Positions 1-5,800 are shown, counted from the first letter of the stretch. The stretch: 10,518 nt of DNA from Bacteroidales bacterium (GCA_017545365.1 JAFWOP010000089.1:1-10518); one strand, 5' to 3'. Notes: a model not told the origin generated them from the letters alone. Program-made: numbers and translations.

Positions 1-225
1 CTTTGCGGTCTCCAGCAAAACAAAAGAAAACAAAAAAAAACAAGAAAAAACAATTTAATATAGGTTTTATTTGGTTTTGTTTGGTTTTATGGGGTTTTGC
101 GTAACACCGCGAAGCGGTACCATGAATAATTCAGGCTAAACTCCTTAGAAAAAAGGAAAAAAGTCTAAGGACTCAAAGGACTAAACCATCTGAGACCAAT
201 CCTAAGAGTCCCAAATGTCCGTAGT
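1..225. other. AT-rich non-coding region with asymmetric A and T tracts
   Basis: I see no gene here. Bases 15-55 are nearly pure A with scattered C and G on the plus strand. Bases 64-99 are T-rich with regularly spaced GG pairs (GGTTTT motifs). The two blocks are roughly complementary, so they could form a weak long-stem structure. A short perfect hairpin follows at 106-118 (ACCGC, loop GAA, GCGGT). An inverted repeat at 142-171 pairs TCCTTAGA with TCTAAGGA across a 14-base purine-rich loop. None is followed by a clear T-run in the plus direction, so I do not call a terminator. The block may be the 3' flank of an upstream gene or an old element end. Confidence 0.45.
142..171. repeat. 8-bp inverted repeat, 14-base loop
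   Basis: TCCTTAGA (142-149) and TCTAAGGA (164-171) are exact reverse complements separated by an A/G-rich loop. No T-run follows, so a terminator role is unsupported. It may be a structural or protein-binding element. Confidence 0.4.
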
Positions 226-252
226 GTTTTTCGCTAAATTAACGCGAAAAAC
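226..252. promoter_or_regulatory. Perfect 9-bp inverted repeat next to a promoter (operator candidate)
   Basis: GTTTTTCGC (226-234) and GCGAAAAAC (244-252) are perfect reverse complements around a 9-base AT loop. The right arm ends 24 bases before the -7 box at 277-284, so it abuts the place where a -33 element would lie, and the TTTG -33 motif itself is absent there. That position is typical of an operator or activator site. A terminator for an upstream gene is the alternative, but no T-run follows the right arm on the plus strand. The function is inferred. Confidence 0.45.
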
Positions 253-276
253 GATACTGGATAAAAGAATTATTAG

Positions 277-284
277 TACCTTTG
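277..284 (+). promoter_or_regulatory. Bacteroidetes-type -7 box (TACCTTTG)
   Basis: TACCTTTG matches the Bacteroidetes primary sigma factor -7 consensus TAnnTTTG. It lies 45 bases before the ATG at 330, with an AAAGGAG stretch and an A-rich leader between. The -33 position reads GATA rather than TTTG, so the promoter would be weak or need an activator. The inverted repeat at 226-252 is well placed for that. Confidence 0.55.
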
Positions 285-329
285 CAGCCACTTTTAGTAA
301 AAGGAGATAAAATTAAAACCATAAACAAT

Positions 330-514
330 ATGAAAAAGACAATGACATTTATCAGCAGGGCGGCGGGGACGCCGGCCCTCACAGTGAGACGGGCAGCCAC
401 CGTGCTGCTCATGATGATGCTTACGACGATGACCGCGTGGGCATGGGAGGGCGACGGCTCCAAGGACAACCCCTACCAGATTTCCAGAACGGACGCAAGG
501 TCGTGATTAAGTAA
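330..514 (+). pseudogene. Collapsed surface-protein gene: signal peptide joined to its C-terminal tail
   Basis: From ATG 330 the frame encodes a 58-residue product. It has a Lys/Arg start, a hydrophobic stretch (VLLMMMLTTMTAWAW) and then EGDGSKDNPYQIS. That last segment resembles the start of Bacteroidales GLUG or BspA-like surface proteins just after the signal peptide. The frame stops at 504-506. In another frame, bases 488-514 read NGRKVVIK followed by TAA, the usual last residues of the same protein class and the type of ending the giant gene at 2868 is approaching. The simplest reading is that nearly the whole coding region was deleted between about 475 and 488, leaving the two ends out of frame. 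The product could still be secreted as a tiny peptide, but I regard the locus as a relic. Confidence 0.65.
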
Positions 515-562
515 ATTAATGGGAAAATTCATGGTATCACACATTAATAATTTATAAGCAAT

Positions 563-637
563 ATGAACAAGAAAGTATATCAAAAGCCCCCCTTCGACCT
601 TAACCCCATTAACAGGATAATGCGCTCGACGGCGTGA
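563..637 (+). CDS. Possible 24-residue peptide spanning a repeated leader segment
   Basis: ATG 563 opens a 24-codon frame beginning MNKKVYQKPPFDL, continuing through NPINRIMRSTA, and stopping at TGA 635-637. The start resembles small Bacteroidales proteins of the type MKKxYxKP found near surface-protein genes. Its second half is encoded by the 30-bp repeat at 601-630, and its stop comes from the left end of the TA cassette. It may be a truncated small gene, a leader peptide or chance. No ribosome binding site is evident. Confidence is low. Confidence 0.25.
   Translation: MNKKVYQKPPFDLNPINRIMRSTA
601..630 (+). repeat. 30-bp direct repeat, first copy (right-end or leader element)
   Basis: The 30 bases starting TAACCCCATTAACAGG and ending GCGCTCGAC recur exactly at 1365-1394. 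Shorter versions occur at 2379-2388 and, degenerate, at 2839-2852. A C-rich stretch precedes this copy at 587-592, as it does at 1352-1356 and 2366-2371. In this copy the repeat runs straight into the TA cassette left end. In the second copy another 117 bases containing a signal-peptide fragment lie between. The microhomology CGAC is present at both junctions. Confidence 0.75.
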
Positions 638-732
638 AACTGTAAAAAGGATGCCATTCATTTGATTTCATCGAACGTTGTCGCGACTCAGCAGAGTTAA
701 AGTGAACTTTACTCTCATTCACTGCTCCAAAA
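627..732 (+). repeat. TA cassette left end A with 72-bp unit 1
   Basis: From CGACGGCGTGAAAC onward this matches 1508-1615 with few differences (GGATGCCATTCA versus GAATGCCATTAA, and AACGTTG versus ATATTTG). The unit proper starts at TTTGATTTCATCG (661). It is one base shorter than its neighbour because a G is missing after ACTCT. It contains the imperfect palindrome described for unit 2, shortened here to AGAGT(t)AAAG / CTTTACTCT at 693-715. No -7 box lies at the correct distance from the TTTG at 733, so this extra copy does not itself create a second promoter. Confidence 0.75.
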
Positions 733-805
733 TTTGATTTCATCGAACGTTGTCGCGACTCAGCAGAGTTAAAGTGAACTTTACTCTGCATTCACTGCTC
801 CAAAA
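733..805 (+). repeat. 73-bp unit 2, tandem copy with imperfect palindrome
   Basis: This is a direct tandem copy of 661-732 and a near-identical match to 1542-1615. At 763-789 it contains GCAGAGT, one bulged T, AAAG, a TGAA loop, then CTTTACTCTGC. That gives an 11-pair imperfect palindrome. A competing pairing, AGTGAA (773-778) with TTCACT (791-796), overlaps it. The unit ends directly before the -33 TTTG at 806, so the palindrome is centred about 30 bases upstream of the -33 element, a typical position for an activator or operator site. Confidence 0.75.
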
Positions 806-837
806 TTTGGAAGTGTCGGAAATAGTTCGTAACTTTG
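806..837 (+). promoter_or_regulatory. Promoter for the antitoxin-VapD operon
   Basis: TTTG (806-809), a 20-base spacer and TAACTTTG (830-837) fit the Bacteroidetes sigma consensus exactly in sequence and spacing. Transcription should start a few bases after 837, so the TTG at 835 cannot be the start codon of the following gene. That supports the ATG at 871. The same promoter sequence with one -7 change (TACCTTTG) drives the HEPN-MNT operon at 1616-1647. Confidence 0.8.
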
Positions 838-870
838 CACCCGAATATTCGATTTAATTACAATTTAGTT

Positions 871-1047
871 ATGAAGACAGGTGACAGTGTATTGATTTCG
901 CCCGAAGTGACGCACAAGAGCGACTGGACTCAGGGCACGGTAATTGACGTGGAAGACAATTCTTTCGTGGGCACGGTGATTTCTGCCGAAACACCCAGCG
1001 GAGAGATTTTCTTCGACAAAGAATATCAATTCAAACCAGCCTATTGA
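871..1047 (+). CDS. Small protein, putative antitoxin partner of VapD
   Basis: This 58-residue protein is encoded directly upstream of vapD, with five bases between its stop and the VapD ATG. It is the first gene after a strong promoter. The sequence is acidic, has no membrane segment, and starts MKTGDSVLISPEVTHKSDW. A run of short hydrophobic stretches alternates with turns (GTVIDV, FVGTVISAET, GEIFFDK), suggesting a small all-beta barrel. I do not recognise a named family. The antitoxin role rests on position, since VapD toxins are usually preceded by a small antitoxin (VapX in Haemophilus). This protein does not resemble what I recall of VapX, so it may be a Bacteroidetes-specific partner. 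ATG 871 is chosen because the upstream TTG overlaps the -7 box. Confidence 0.6.
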   Translation: MKTGDSVLISPEVTHKSDWTQGTVIDVEDNSFVGTVISAETPSGEIFFDKEYQFKPAY

Positions 1048-1052
1048 AGCCT

Positions 1053-1334
1053 ATGTATGCACTGAGTTTCGATATGAACATCGCCGAACTCAAAGAGAAT
1101 TACGGCGAGATTTACAATAACGCTTATTATGAGGTTCGCAAACTTCTGATTCGCGATGGATTCGAATGGATACAAGGGAGCACCTACCTCACCCGAAGCG
1201 ATAATCTTACAAACTTGATGCAAGCTATCATAGACTTATCCAAGGTTGACTGGTTCCGCAAGTCCGTGCGTGACATCCGTGGTTACCGAGTAGAAGAGTG
1301 GTCAGACTTCACCGACATTGTAAGGAAGGGCTGA
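1053..1334 (+). CDS. vapD: VapD family endoribonuclease toxin
   Basis: This 93-residue protein matches the VapD family along its whole length. It has the N-terminal MYALSFD strand with Asp7, a central QGSTYL motif with Ser43, and the C-terminal signature SVRDIRGYRVEEWSDFTD. VapD has a Cas2-like ferredoxin fold and is known in Helicobacter and Haemophilus as a small RNA-cleaving toxin. The length is normal and nothing is broken. ATG 1053 gives the family's usual MYAxSFD start. A TTG at 1044 overlapping the upstream stop would add three residues and is less likely. It is cotranscribed with the small gene at 871. About 15 bases after its stop lies the C-rich right-end motif shared with the next cassette. 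Confidence 0.9.
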   Translation: MYALSFDMNIAELKENYGEIYNNAYYEVRKLLIRDGFEWIQGSTYLTRSDNLTNLMQAIIDLSKVDWFRKSVRDIRGYRVEEWSDFTDIVRKG

Positions 1335-1349
1335 CCACCCTTCGTATTT

Positions 1350-1394
1350 AATCCCCCTCAACCATAACCCCATTAACAGGATAATGCGCTCGAC
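1350..1394 (+). repeat. Shared right-end motif plus second 30-bp leader repeat
   Basis: Bases 1350-1374 (starting AATCCCCCTCAACCATAAC) recur at 2363-2388 with one extra C, directly after the MNT stop. Bases 1365-1394 are the exact second copy of the repeat at 601-630. Downstream the frame is open from NPINRIMRST into the signal-peptide fragment at 1447. The segment therefore looks like the 5' leader of a surface-protein gene. Confidence 0.75.
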
Positions 1395-1446
1395 CTCTGG
1401 TCGCTTGCTACCAACGGGACGCAAGAACATTAAAAACAACCATAAT

Positions 1447-1518
1447 ATGAAAACAGTAAACTTTTGGCGGGCAGCGATGATGCTGCCCGTGATGCTGCTC
1501 ACGACGGCGACGGCGTGA
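1447..1518 (+). pseudogene. Signal-peptide remnant of a surface protein
   Basis: ATG 1447 encodes 23 residues, MKTVNFWRAAMMLPVM followed by LLTTATA, then TGA. This is clearly the same signal-peptide type as the giant gene at 2868 (SRAAMMLALMLLTASTAGAQ). It stops after ...ACG GCG, exactly where the giant gene continues GGG GCA CAG into the cleavage site. From there on the DNA is the TA cassette left end also seen at 627. I interpret it as a surface-protein gene interrupted or truncated at the signal-peptide cleavage region by the cassette. No mature domain remains. Confidence 0.7.
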
Positions 1519-1615
1519 AACTGTAAAAAGAATGCCATTAATTTGATTTCATCGAATATTTGTCGCGACTCAGCAGAGTTAAAGTGAACTTTACTCTGCA
1601 TTCACTGCTCCAAAA
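1508..1615 (+). repeat. TA cassette left end B with 74-bp palindromic unit
   Basis: This is the second copy of the sequence at 627-805, with a single 74-bp unit (1542-1615) instead of two. The palindrome GCAGAGT(t)AAAG / CTTTACTCTGC is intact at 1573-1599, and the competing AGTGAA / TTCACT pairing is also kept. Between the copies, the differences cluster at the start of the unit (GAACGTTG versus GAATATTTG). The palindrome and the promoter are almost unchanged, which suggests a conserved function. Confidence 0.75.
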
Positions 1616-1647
1616 TTTGGAAGTGTCGGAAATAGTTCGTACCTTTG
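1616..1647 (+). promoter_or_regulatory. Promoter for the HEPN-MNT operon
   Basis: TTTG (1616-1619), a 20-base spacer and TACCTTTG (1640-1647) match the Bacteroidetes promoter consensus. The spacer is identical to that of the promoter at 806-837. It lies 31 bases before the ATG at 1679. No other good promoter is visible before the giant gene at 2868, so this may be the main promoter for everything from 1679 onward. Confidence 0.8.
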
Positions 1648-1678
1648 CACCGCAAGATTCAATAACATACAAGTTTTT

Positions 1679-2068
1679 ATGGCAACAGACAAAGTAGCAT
1701 ACTGGCTTGACATAGCTGACTACGACCTTGACACCGCCGAGGCCATGTACCAGACGGGGCGGTGGCTATATGTCGCGTTCATGTGCCATCAGGTCATAGA
1801 AAAGACGTTGAAAGCATATTGGTGCGGGACGCAGCCCGACGATCCGCCCTACACCCACAGCCACACGAGGCTGGCTGGGGGCTGCGGACTCTACGAGCAG
1901 ATGGACGACGACCAGCGCGACTTTCTCGACCTTATCACGAACTACAATATCGACGCCCGCTACCCTGAAGACAAAGACGCTCTCTCACGCACACTAACCG
2001 ACGAGTTCTGCCGACAGATGATTGACGAAACCAAACAACTGCAGCAATGGATAAAAGACAAGCTTTGA
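1679..2068 (+). CDS. HEPN domain protein, toxin of a HEPN-MNT pair
   Basis: This 129-residue, mainly alpha-helical protein has the HEPN hallmarks. The first helix, WLDIADYDLDTAEAMYQTG, is followed by RWLYVAF, then HQVIEKTLKAYW, and then a THSHTRLA segment before the third helix. HEPN proteins paired with minimal nucleotidyltransferases act as RNase toxins in known cases such as HepT-MntA. The RX4-6H catalytic motif of the HepT type is not obvious here, so this belongs to the broader PF05168-like group and its activity is less certain. It overlaps the MNT gene by 22 bases, implying translational coupling. The start at ATG 1679 follows the promoter and gives the usual N-terminal helix. Confidence 0.85.
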   Translation: MATDKVAYWLDIADYDLDTAEAMYQTGRWLYVAFMCHQVIEKTLKAYWCGTQPDDPPYTHSHTRLAGGCGLYEQMDDDQRDFLDLITNYNIDARYPEDKDALSRTLTDEFCRQMIDETKQLQQWIKDKL

Positions 2069-2364
2069 CCCGTGACGAGGCCCTCGCCCTTGTCCGTCGA
2101 TACAAGGAGATCATCAGCTCCCGCTTCGTCGTGGAGCCAAAGGTTATGATGTACGGCTCCTACAGCAAGGGCTACGCCAATCCTGACAGCGATATCGACG
2201 TGGCCGTCATCGTGCCCACCTATGGCGACCGCAAGCATGAGATGTCAATGGGTCTGTGGCGCGATGTCCGAAGCGTCAGCTTCCTCATCGAGCCAGTCCT
2301 TATGGCCGAAGACCGCTGGTCGCCGCTCTACGACGACGTGATGCGCACAGGCGTGGCAGTATAA
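2047..2364 (+). CDS. MNT nucleotidyltransferase antitoxin of the HEPN-MNT pair
   Basis: This 105-residue minimal nucleotidyltransferase carries the defining motif: GSYSKGYANPDSDIDVAV, with the Gly-Ser pair and the two metal-binding aspartates (D-I-D). A later acidic position (SFLIEPVLMAED) may supply the third carboxylate. In characterised pairs the MNT protein inactivates the HEPN toxin by transferring AMP to a tyrosine, or acts by binding. Which applies here cannot be told from sequence. The gene starts inside the end of the HEPN gene. Its TAA stop (2362-2364) merges directly into the shared right-end motif TAATCCCCCC, so the cassette boundary is right at the stop codon. Confidence 0.88.
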   Translation: MDKRQALTRDEALALVRRYKEIISSRFVVEPKVMMYGSYSKGYANPDSDIDVAVIVPTYGDRKHEMSMGLWRDVRSVSFLIEPVLMAEDRWSPLYDDVMRTGVAV

Positions 2365-2400
2365 TCCCCCCTCAACCATAACCCCATTGAACATTGAACA
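2363..2400 (+). repeat. Right-end motif (third copy) and CATTGAA heptamers
   Basis: Bases 2363-2388 repeat the right-end motif of 1350-1374 with one extra C. At the TAACCCCATT point the sequence leaves the 30-bp repeat and turns into tandem heptamers CATTGAA at 2385-2391 and 2392-2398. The same two heptamers recur at 2853-2866, immediately before the giant gene. Confidence 0.7.
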
Positions 2401-2413
2401 ACAAAACCAAGCA

Positions 2414-2614
2414 ATGAGAAATATGAGTATCGATACTTACAAGCTGACAAGCATGGAGGAACCTTCTGACGAGGTGCTCTCCCAGCTGATGCGTGAGGCT
2501 GCTGAGGATGCCCGCGAGGCTAATGCCAAGGCAACGCAACGGTATTTTGACGAACTTCGGCAGGCCGCAAACGCCATCCCTCCATCAATTCATCACGCAT
2601 TGCCAAGCGAGTGA
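2414..2614 (+). CDS. Putative antitoxin-like small protein, altered C-terminus
   Basis: This 66-residue acidic helical protein contains TSMEEPSDEVLSQLMREAAE and KATQRYFDELRQAA. From memory of the family, this resembles the small genes that precede zeta-toxin-like kinases in Bacteroidetes, and here it directly precedes such a remnant. After RQAA the residues (NAIPPSIHHALPSE) look non-native and are read from the toxin sequence in the wrong frame. This suggests a deletion joined the genes and replaced the antitoxin's end. ATG 2414 is chosen; a TTG at 2387 lies inside the heptamer repeat and ATG 2423 is also possible. The stop overlaps the toxin remnant (GTGATG). Confidence 0.55.
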   Translation: MRNMSIDTYKLTSMEEPSDEVLSQLMREAAEDAREANAKATQRYFDELRQAANAIPPSIHHALPSE

Positions 2615-2841
2615 TGCAAGGTGGTCACGACGTGCCTATTCCCAAAATCATCTCGCGCTACCAGAAGTCCATCCTCAACTGCAAGCGCGTCGCTGCCATT
2701 GCCGACCGCGTCTATGTCTACGACAACTCCGTAGATGACACCGAAGCACGTTTGCTCTTCCGAATGACCGACGGCCAGCTGTTTAAACAATATACCGATG
2801 ACATCCCAGAATGGGCTACGACGATACTTAAATCTAAATAA
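2611..2841 (+). pseudogene. C-terminal remnant of a zeta-toxin-like kinase
   Basis: The 76-residue frame begins VMQGGHDVPIPKIISRYQKS, continues with ADRVYVYDNS, and ends TILKSK. The run of V-x-x-GGH-x-(I/V)P, R-Y and D-x-V/Y-x-x-DNS corresponds to the C-terminal third of the P-loop kinases called zeta toxin family proteins. The nucleotide-binding N-terminal part (GxxGxGKT) is absent. The frame remains open upstream of GTG 2611 (INSSRIAKR), matching the family, until it meets antitoxin sequence near 2575-2584. The toxin therefore lost roughly its first 100 residues in a deletion. It cannot act as a kinase, but may still be translated from GTG 2611 or ATG 2614. Its stop TAA opens the next leader repeat (TAACCCC). 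Confidence 0.65.
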
Positions 2842-2867
2842 CCCCAACAGGACATTGAACATTGAAC
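2839..2867 (+). repeat. Leader repeat with CATTGAA heptamers before the giant gene
   Basis: TAACCCCAACAGGA is a shortened form of the 30-bp repeat at 601 and 1365. It is followed by CATTGAA twice (2853-2859, 2860-2866). A degenerate third unit, CATGAAA, contains the start codon of the giant gene. No promoter or strong ribosome binding site is visible in these 26 bases. Confidence 0.6.
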
Positions 2868-5800
2868 ATGAAATTCGACAATATGACAACACGAAACATT
2901 TCAAGGGCGGCAATGATGCTCGCCCTCATGCTGCTCACGGCCTCGACGGCGGGGGCACAGGAAGCCATCAGCGGCCTGACGTACAACACGGAGGGCGGGT
3001 ACTATGAGATTCCCGATGCGGCAGCGCTCAATGCCCTTGCCGATTACGTCAATGCGGGCAACGATGCCAGCTGGAAGACGTTCAAGCAGACGGCCAACAT
3101 CACCTTCAGCCATTCCAGCGACTGGAACGACGCCAGCAGCAAGGAGAGTAATTTCAACGGCATTGGCAATGACACCAAACCCTTCAAAGGCAGCTACTAT
3201 GGCCAGGGATTTACCATCAGCGGAGTCCGTATGTATGTCAGAAACACGGAAGTTGGCCTCTTCCGATATGCCCGCAACGCTACCATCGACGGCATCGTCC
3301 TTACGGATAGCCGCATCACTGGCGGTACTGTTACCGGCGGCATCGCGGGCAGGACATACAAAGATGGAGGCAACTGTATTGTCAACAACTGCCATGTCCG
3401 CTCTAATGTCCTCATTCACATTTATACTGACGAAGAAGAAGTAAATTATCAAGGCGGCATCGTTGGCCATAATACCACGGGGTGCGAAGTCACCAACTGT
3501 ACCAGTGCTGTTACCATTACGGGTGGCAGCCAAAGCCAGTTTTTCGGTGGCATTGTTGGCGACAATAGTGGTATCATGCGTAACAACATCGCCATTGGTG
3601 TCACCATCGGGAACATAAAAAAGTATTACGGTGCCATTGTAGGTACTAAAGGTAATTATGGCGTTCTCAGCAATAACTACTACTACGACTGCACCGTGAA
3701 GGGCCTTACAAGCAATATCGGTTGTAATGGTGCTGACATAGCAGGTGCCTTCAATGCCTCGCCCGACCACTTCACCGCAAGCGGCTCTGAGTACACCATC
3801 AAGACCGCTACCGGCTGGAACGTCTTCTGCGAATGTCTGAATCATAACGACCGCTACAGCCGCTTCAGCGGCAAGACCGTGAAGCTCGAAGCAAACATCG
3901 AGGTCAGCCGCATGGCGGGCAGCGACAGCCACGACTTCTGCGGCACCTTCGACGGACAGGGACACACGCTGACTTTCAACTACGGCACGTCCGATGCTTA
4001 CTCCAACGAAGAGTACATCGCCCCGTTCCACTACGTCAGCACCGTCACGACCAACAACGTAGAAACCCCCGCAGCCATCAAAGACCTCCATGTCGCTGGC
4101 GACATCTTCACCTCGGCCAAGTACGCCGCCGGTCTCATCGCCCAGCACTGGGGAACGGTCAACGTGGAGAACTGCCGCAACAGCATGGTCATCCATAGCA
4201 GCGTCTCGGGCGAAGGCACCCATGGTGGCTTCGAGGCCATGAACATCGGCACACTGAACATCAAGGGCTGCGTGTTCGACGGCAAGCTGCTCACCACCAA
4301 CGGCACCACCAACTGCGGCGGCTTCGTGGCCTGGCACTACGGCGGCACCACCAACATCAGCAACTCGCTCTACGCCCCCGCCGCACTTGAAGAAGGCGAG
4401 ACAGAGGTGGGGACTGACACCAGTTACCCCAGCGCCACCTTCTTACGCAACGTCAACAACCCTAATATCACCAACTGCTACTACACCCGCGCCCTTGGCA
4501 CCGCTCAGGGCAAGCAGATCTACAGCATCACGGCAGGAGAGAACATGACATCGCTCGACATTAGTGGCAGCGCCGCCACGGCATACAGCGTGAGCGACAT
4601 CTCTTTCTATGCCAACAACAGCGGCCTGAAGTATGGCAACACCTGCTACGCCTGCAACGGCGACAACGTGGCCCTCACGCTGAGCCACACCACCGTACCG
4701 GCAGGCTACTCCTTTAGCAACTATGCGGTCAGTGCAGGCTCCCTTTCAGGCACGACGCTCACCATGCCCAATCAGGACGTGACCGTCAGCGCCCCCTATA
4801 CCCTCAATACCTACACCATCACCTACAACCTTGCCGGTGGCAGCGTGGCAGGTGCCAATCCCACCACCTTCAGTGTAGAGAGCGAGACCTTCACGCTCAT
4901 CAATCCCACCCGCACGGGCTTTATCTTCAGCGGATGGACGGGCAGCAATGGCAACACGCCACAGACCACCGTGACCATTGCAAAAGGCTCGACGGAAAAC
5001 CGGACGTACACCGCCAACTGGACACCCGATGCCGCACATTTCTCCGTAAGCGGCAACGAGTACACCATCCACACCGCTGAGGGCTGGGGCGTGTTCTGCG
5101 ACGCCTTGCAGGACAACGCCAACTACAACCGCTTCAGCGGCAAGACGGTGAAATTAGATGCGAACATCGGCACGGCGCAGGATCCCATCACCCGCATGGC
5201 GGGCAGCGGCACCAACCCATTCTGCGGCAACTTCAACGGTGGCGGCAACAAGCTGACCTTCTCCGCCACCGCCGCCGACAACTACTGCGCACCCTTCGCC
5301 AACGTGCAGGGCGGCAGCACCGAGGCCGCAGCCATCACCATCAGCAACCTCAACGTCAAGACCACCATCACGGCAGCTGACTACCGCCACACGGCCGGAC
5401 TCATCGCCCTGCAGAGCGGCCACGTCAACGTCAGCGGCTGCAACGCCACGGTCACCATCAGTAGCTCCAAGGGCACCAACAACCCCACCGACCTCTATCC
5501 CGCCGGACTCGTCAGCCAGGCATTTTCTGGCAACGACGGCACGCTGACCGTCAGCGGTTGCACCGCTACCGGCACCATCAGCACCGACGGTAAGTACGCC
5601 GCCGGACTGGTAGGCATCGTGCAGGGCGCGGCCAGCATCAGCGACTGCGTCAGCAGCGTCACCATCAACAGCAGCATCAAGGGCGACGGCACCCACGGCG
5701 GCATCGTGGCCGTAGTCACCGGCTCGGGCACCATTACGGGCAGCGTGTTCAACGGCAAGCTGCTCACCGTCAACACGGGCGAGACGGCCACCGGCAACTG

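Noticed and set aside
1..10. Possible cut -7 box (CTTTGC) at the window start
   Set aside because: Only six bases of the motif are visible and no gene follows, so it cannot be judged.
64..99. G-quadruplex from spaced GG pairs
   Set aside because: The runs are only GG except for one GGGG, with loops of about eight T-rich bases, so a stable structure is unlikely.
609..791. Minus-strand frames containing KVHFNSAESRQ in each palindromic unit (also at 1302-1601)
   Set aside because: They arise from translating the 73-bp DNA repeat. The repeated unit has a promoter-linked palindrome, and no plausible gene context exists on that strand.
660..810. CRISPR array or invertible promoter at the tandem 73-bp units
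   Set aside because: There are only two direct tandem units with no unique spacers between them and no cas genes. The copies are direct and not inverted around the promoter, so inversion is not supported.
1044..1334. TTG start for VapD overlapping the upstream stop codon
   Set aside because: The ATG at 1053 gives the family's normal N-terminus, and the three extra residues have no counterpart.
2901..4337. Long minus-strand open frame (478 codons) opposite the giant gene
   Set aside because: It is a shadow. The plus frame uses mostly NNC codons, which leaves the opposite strand poor in stops. The minus product is low-complexity A/V/G/D with no domain, while the plus frame has clear domains.
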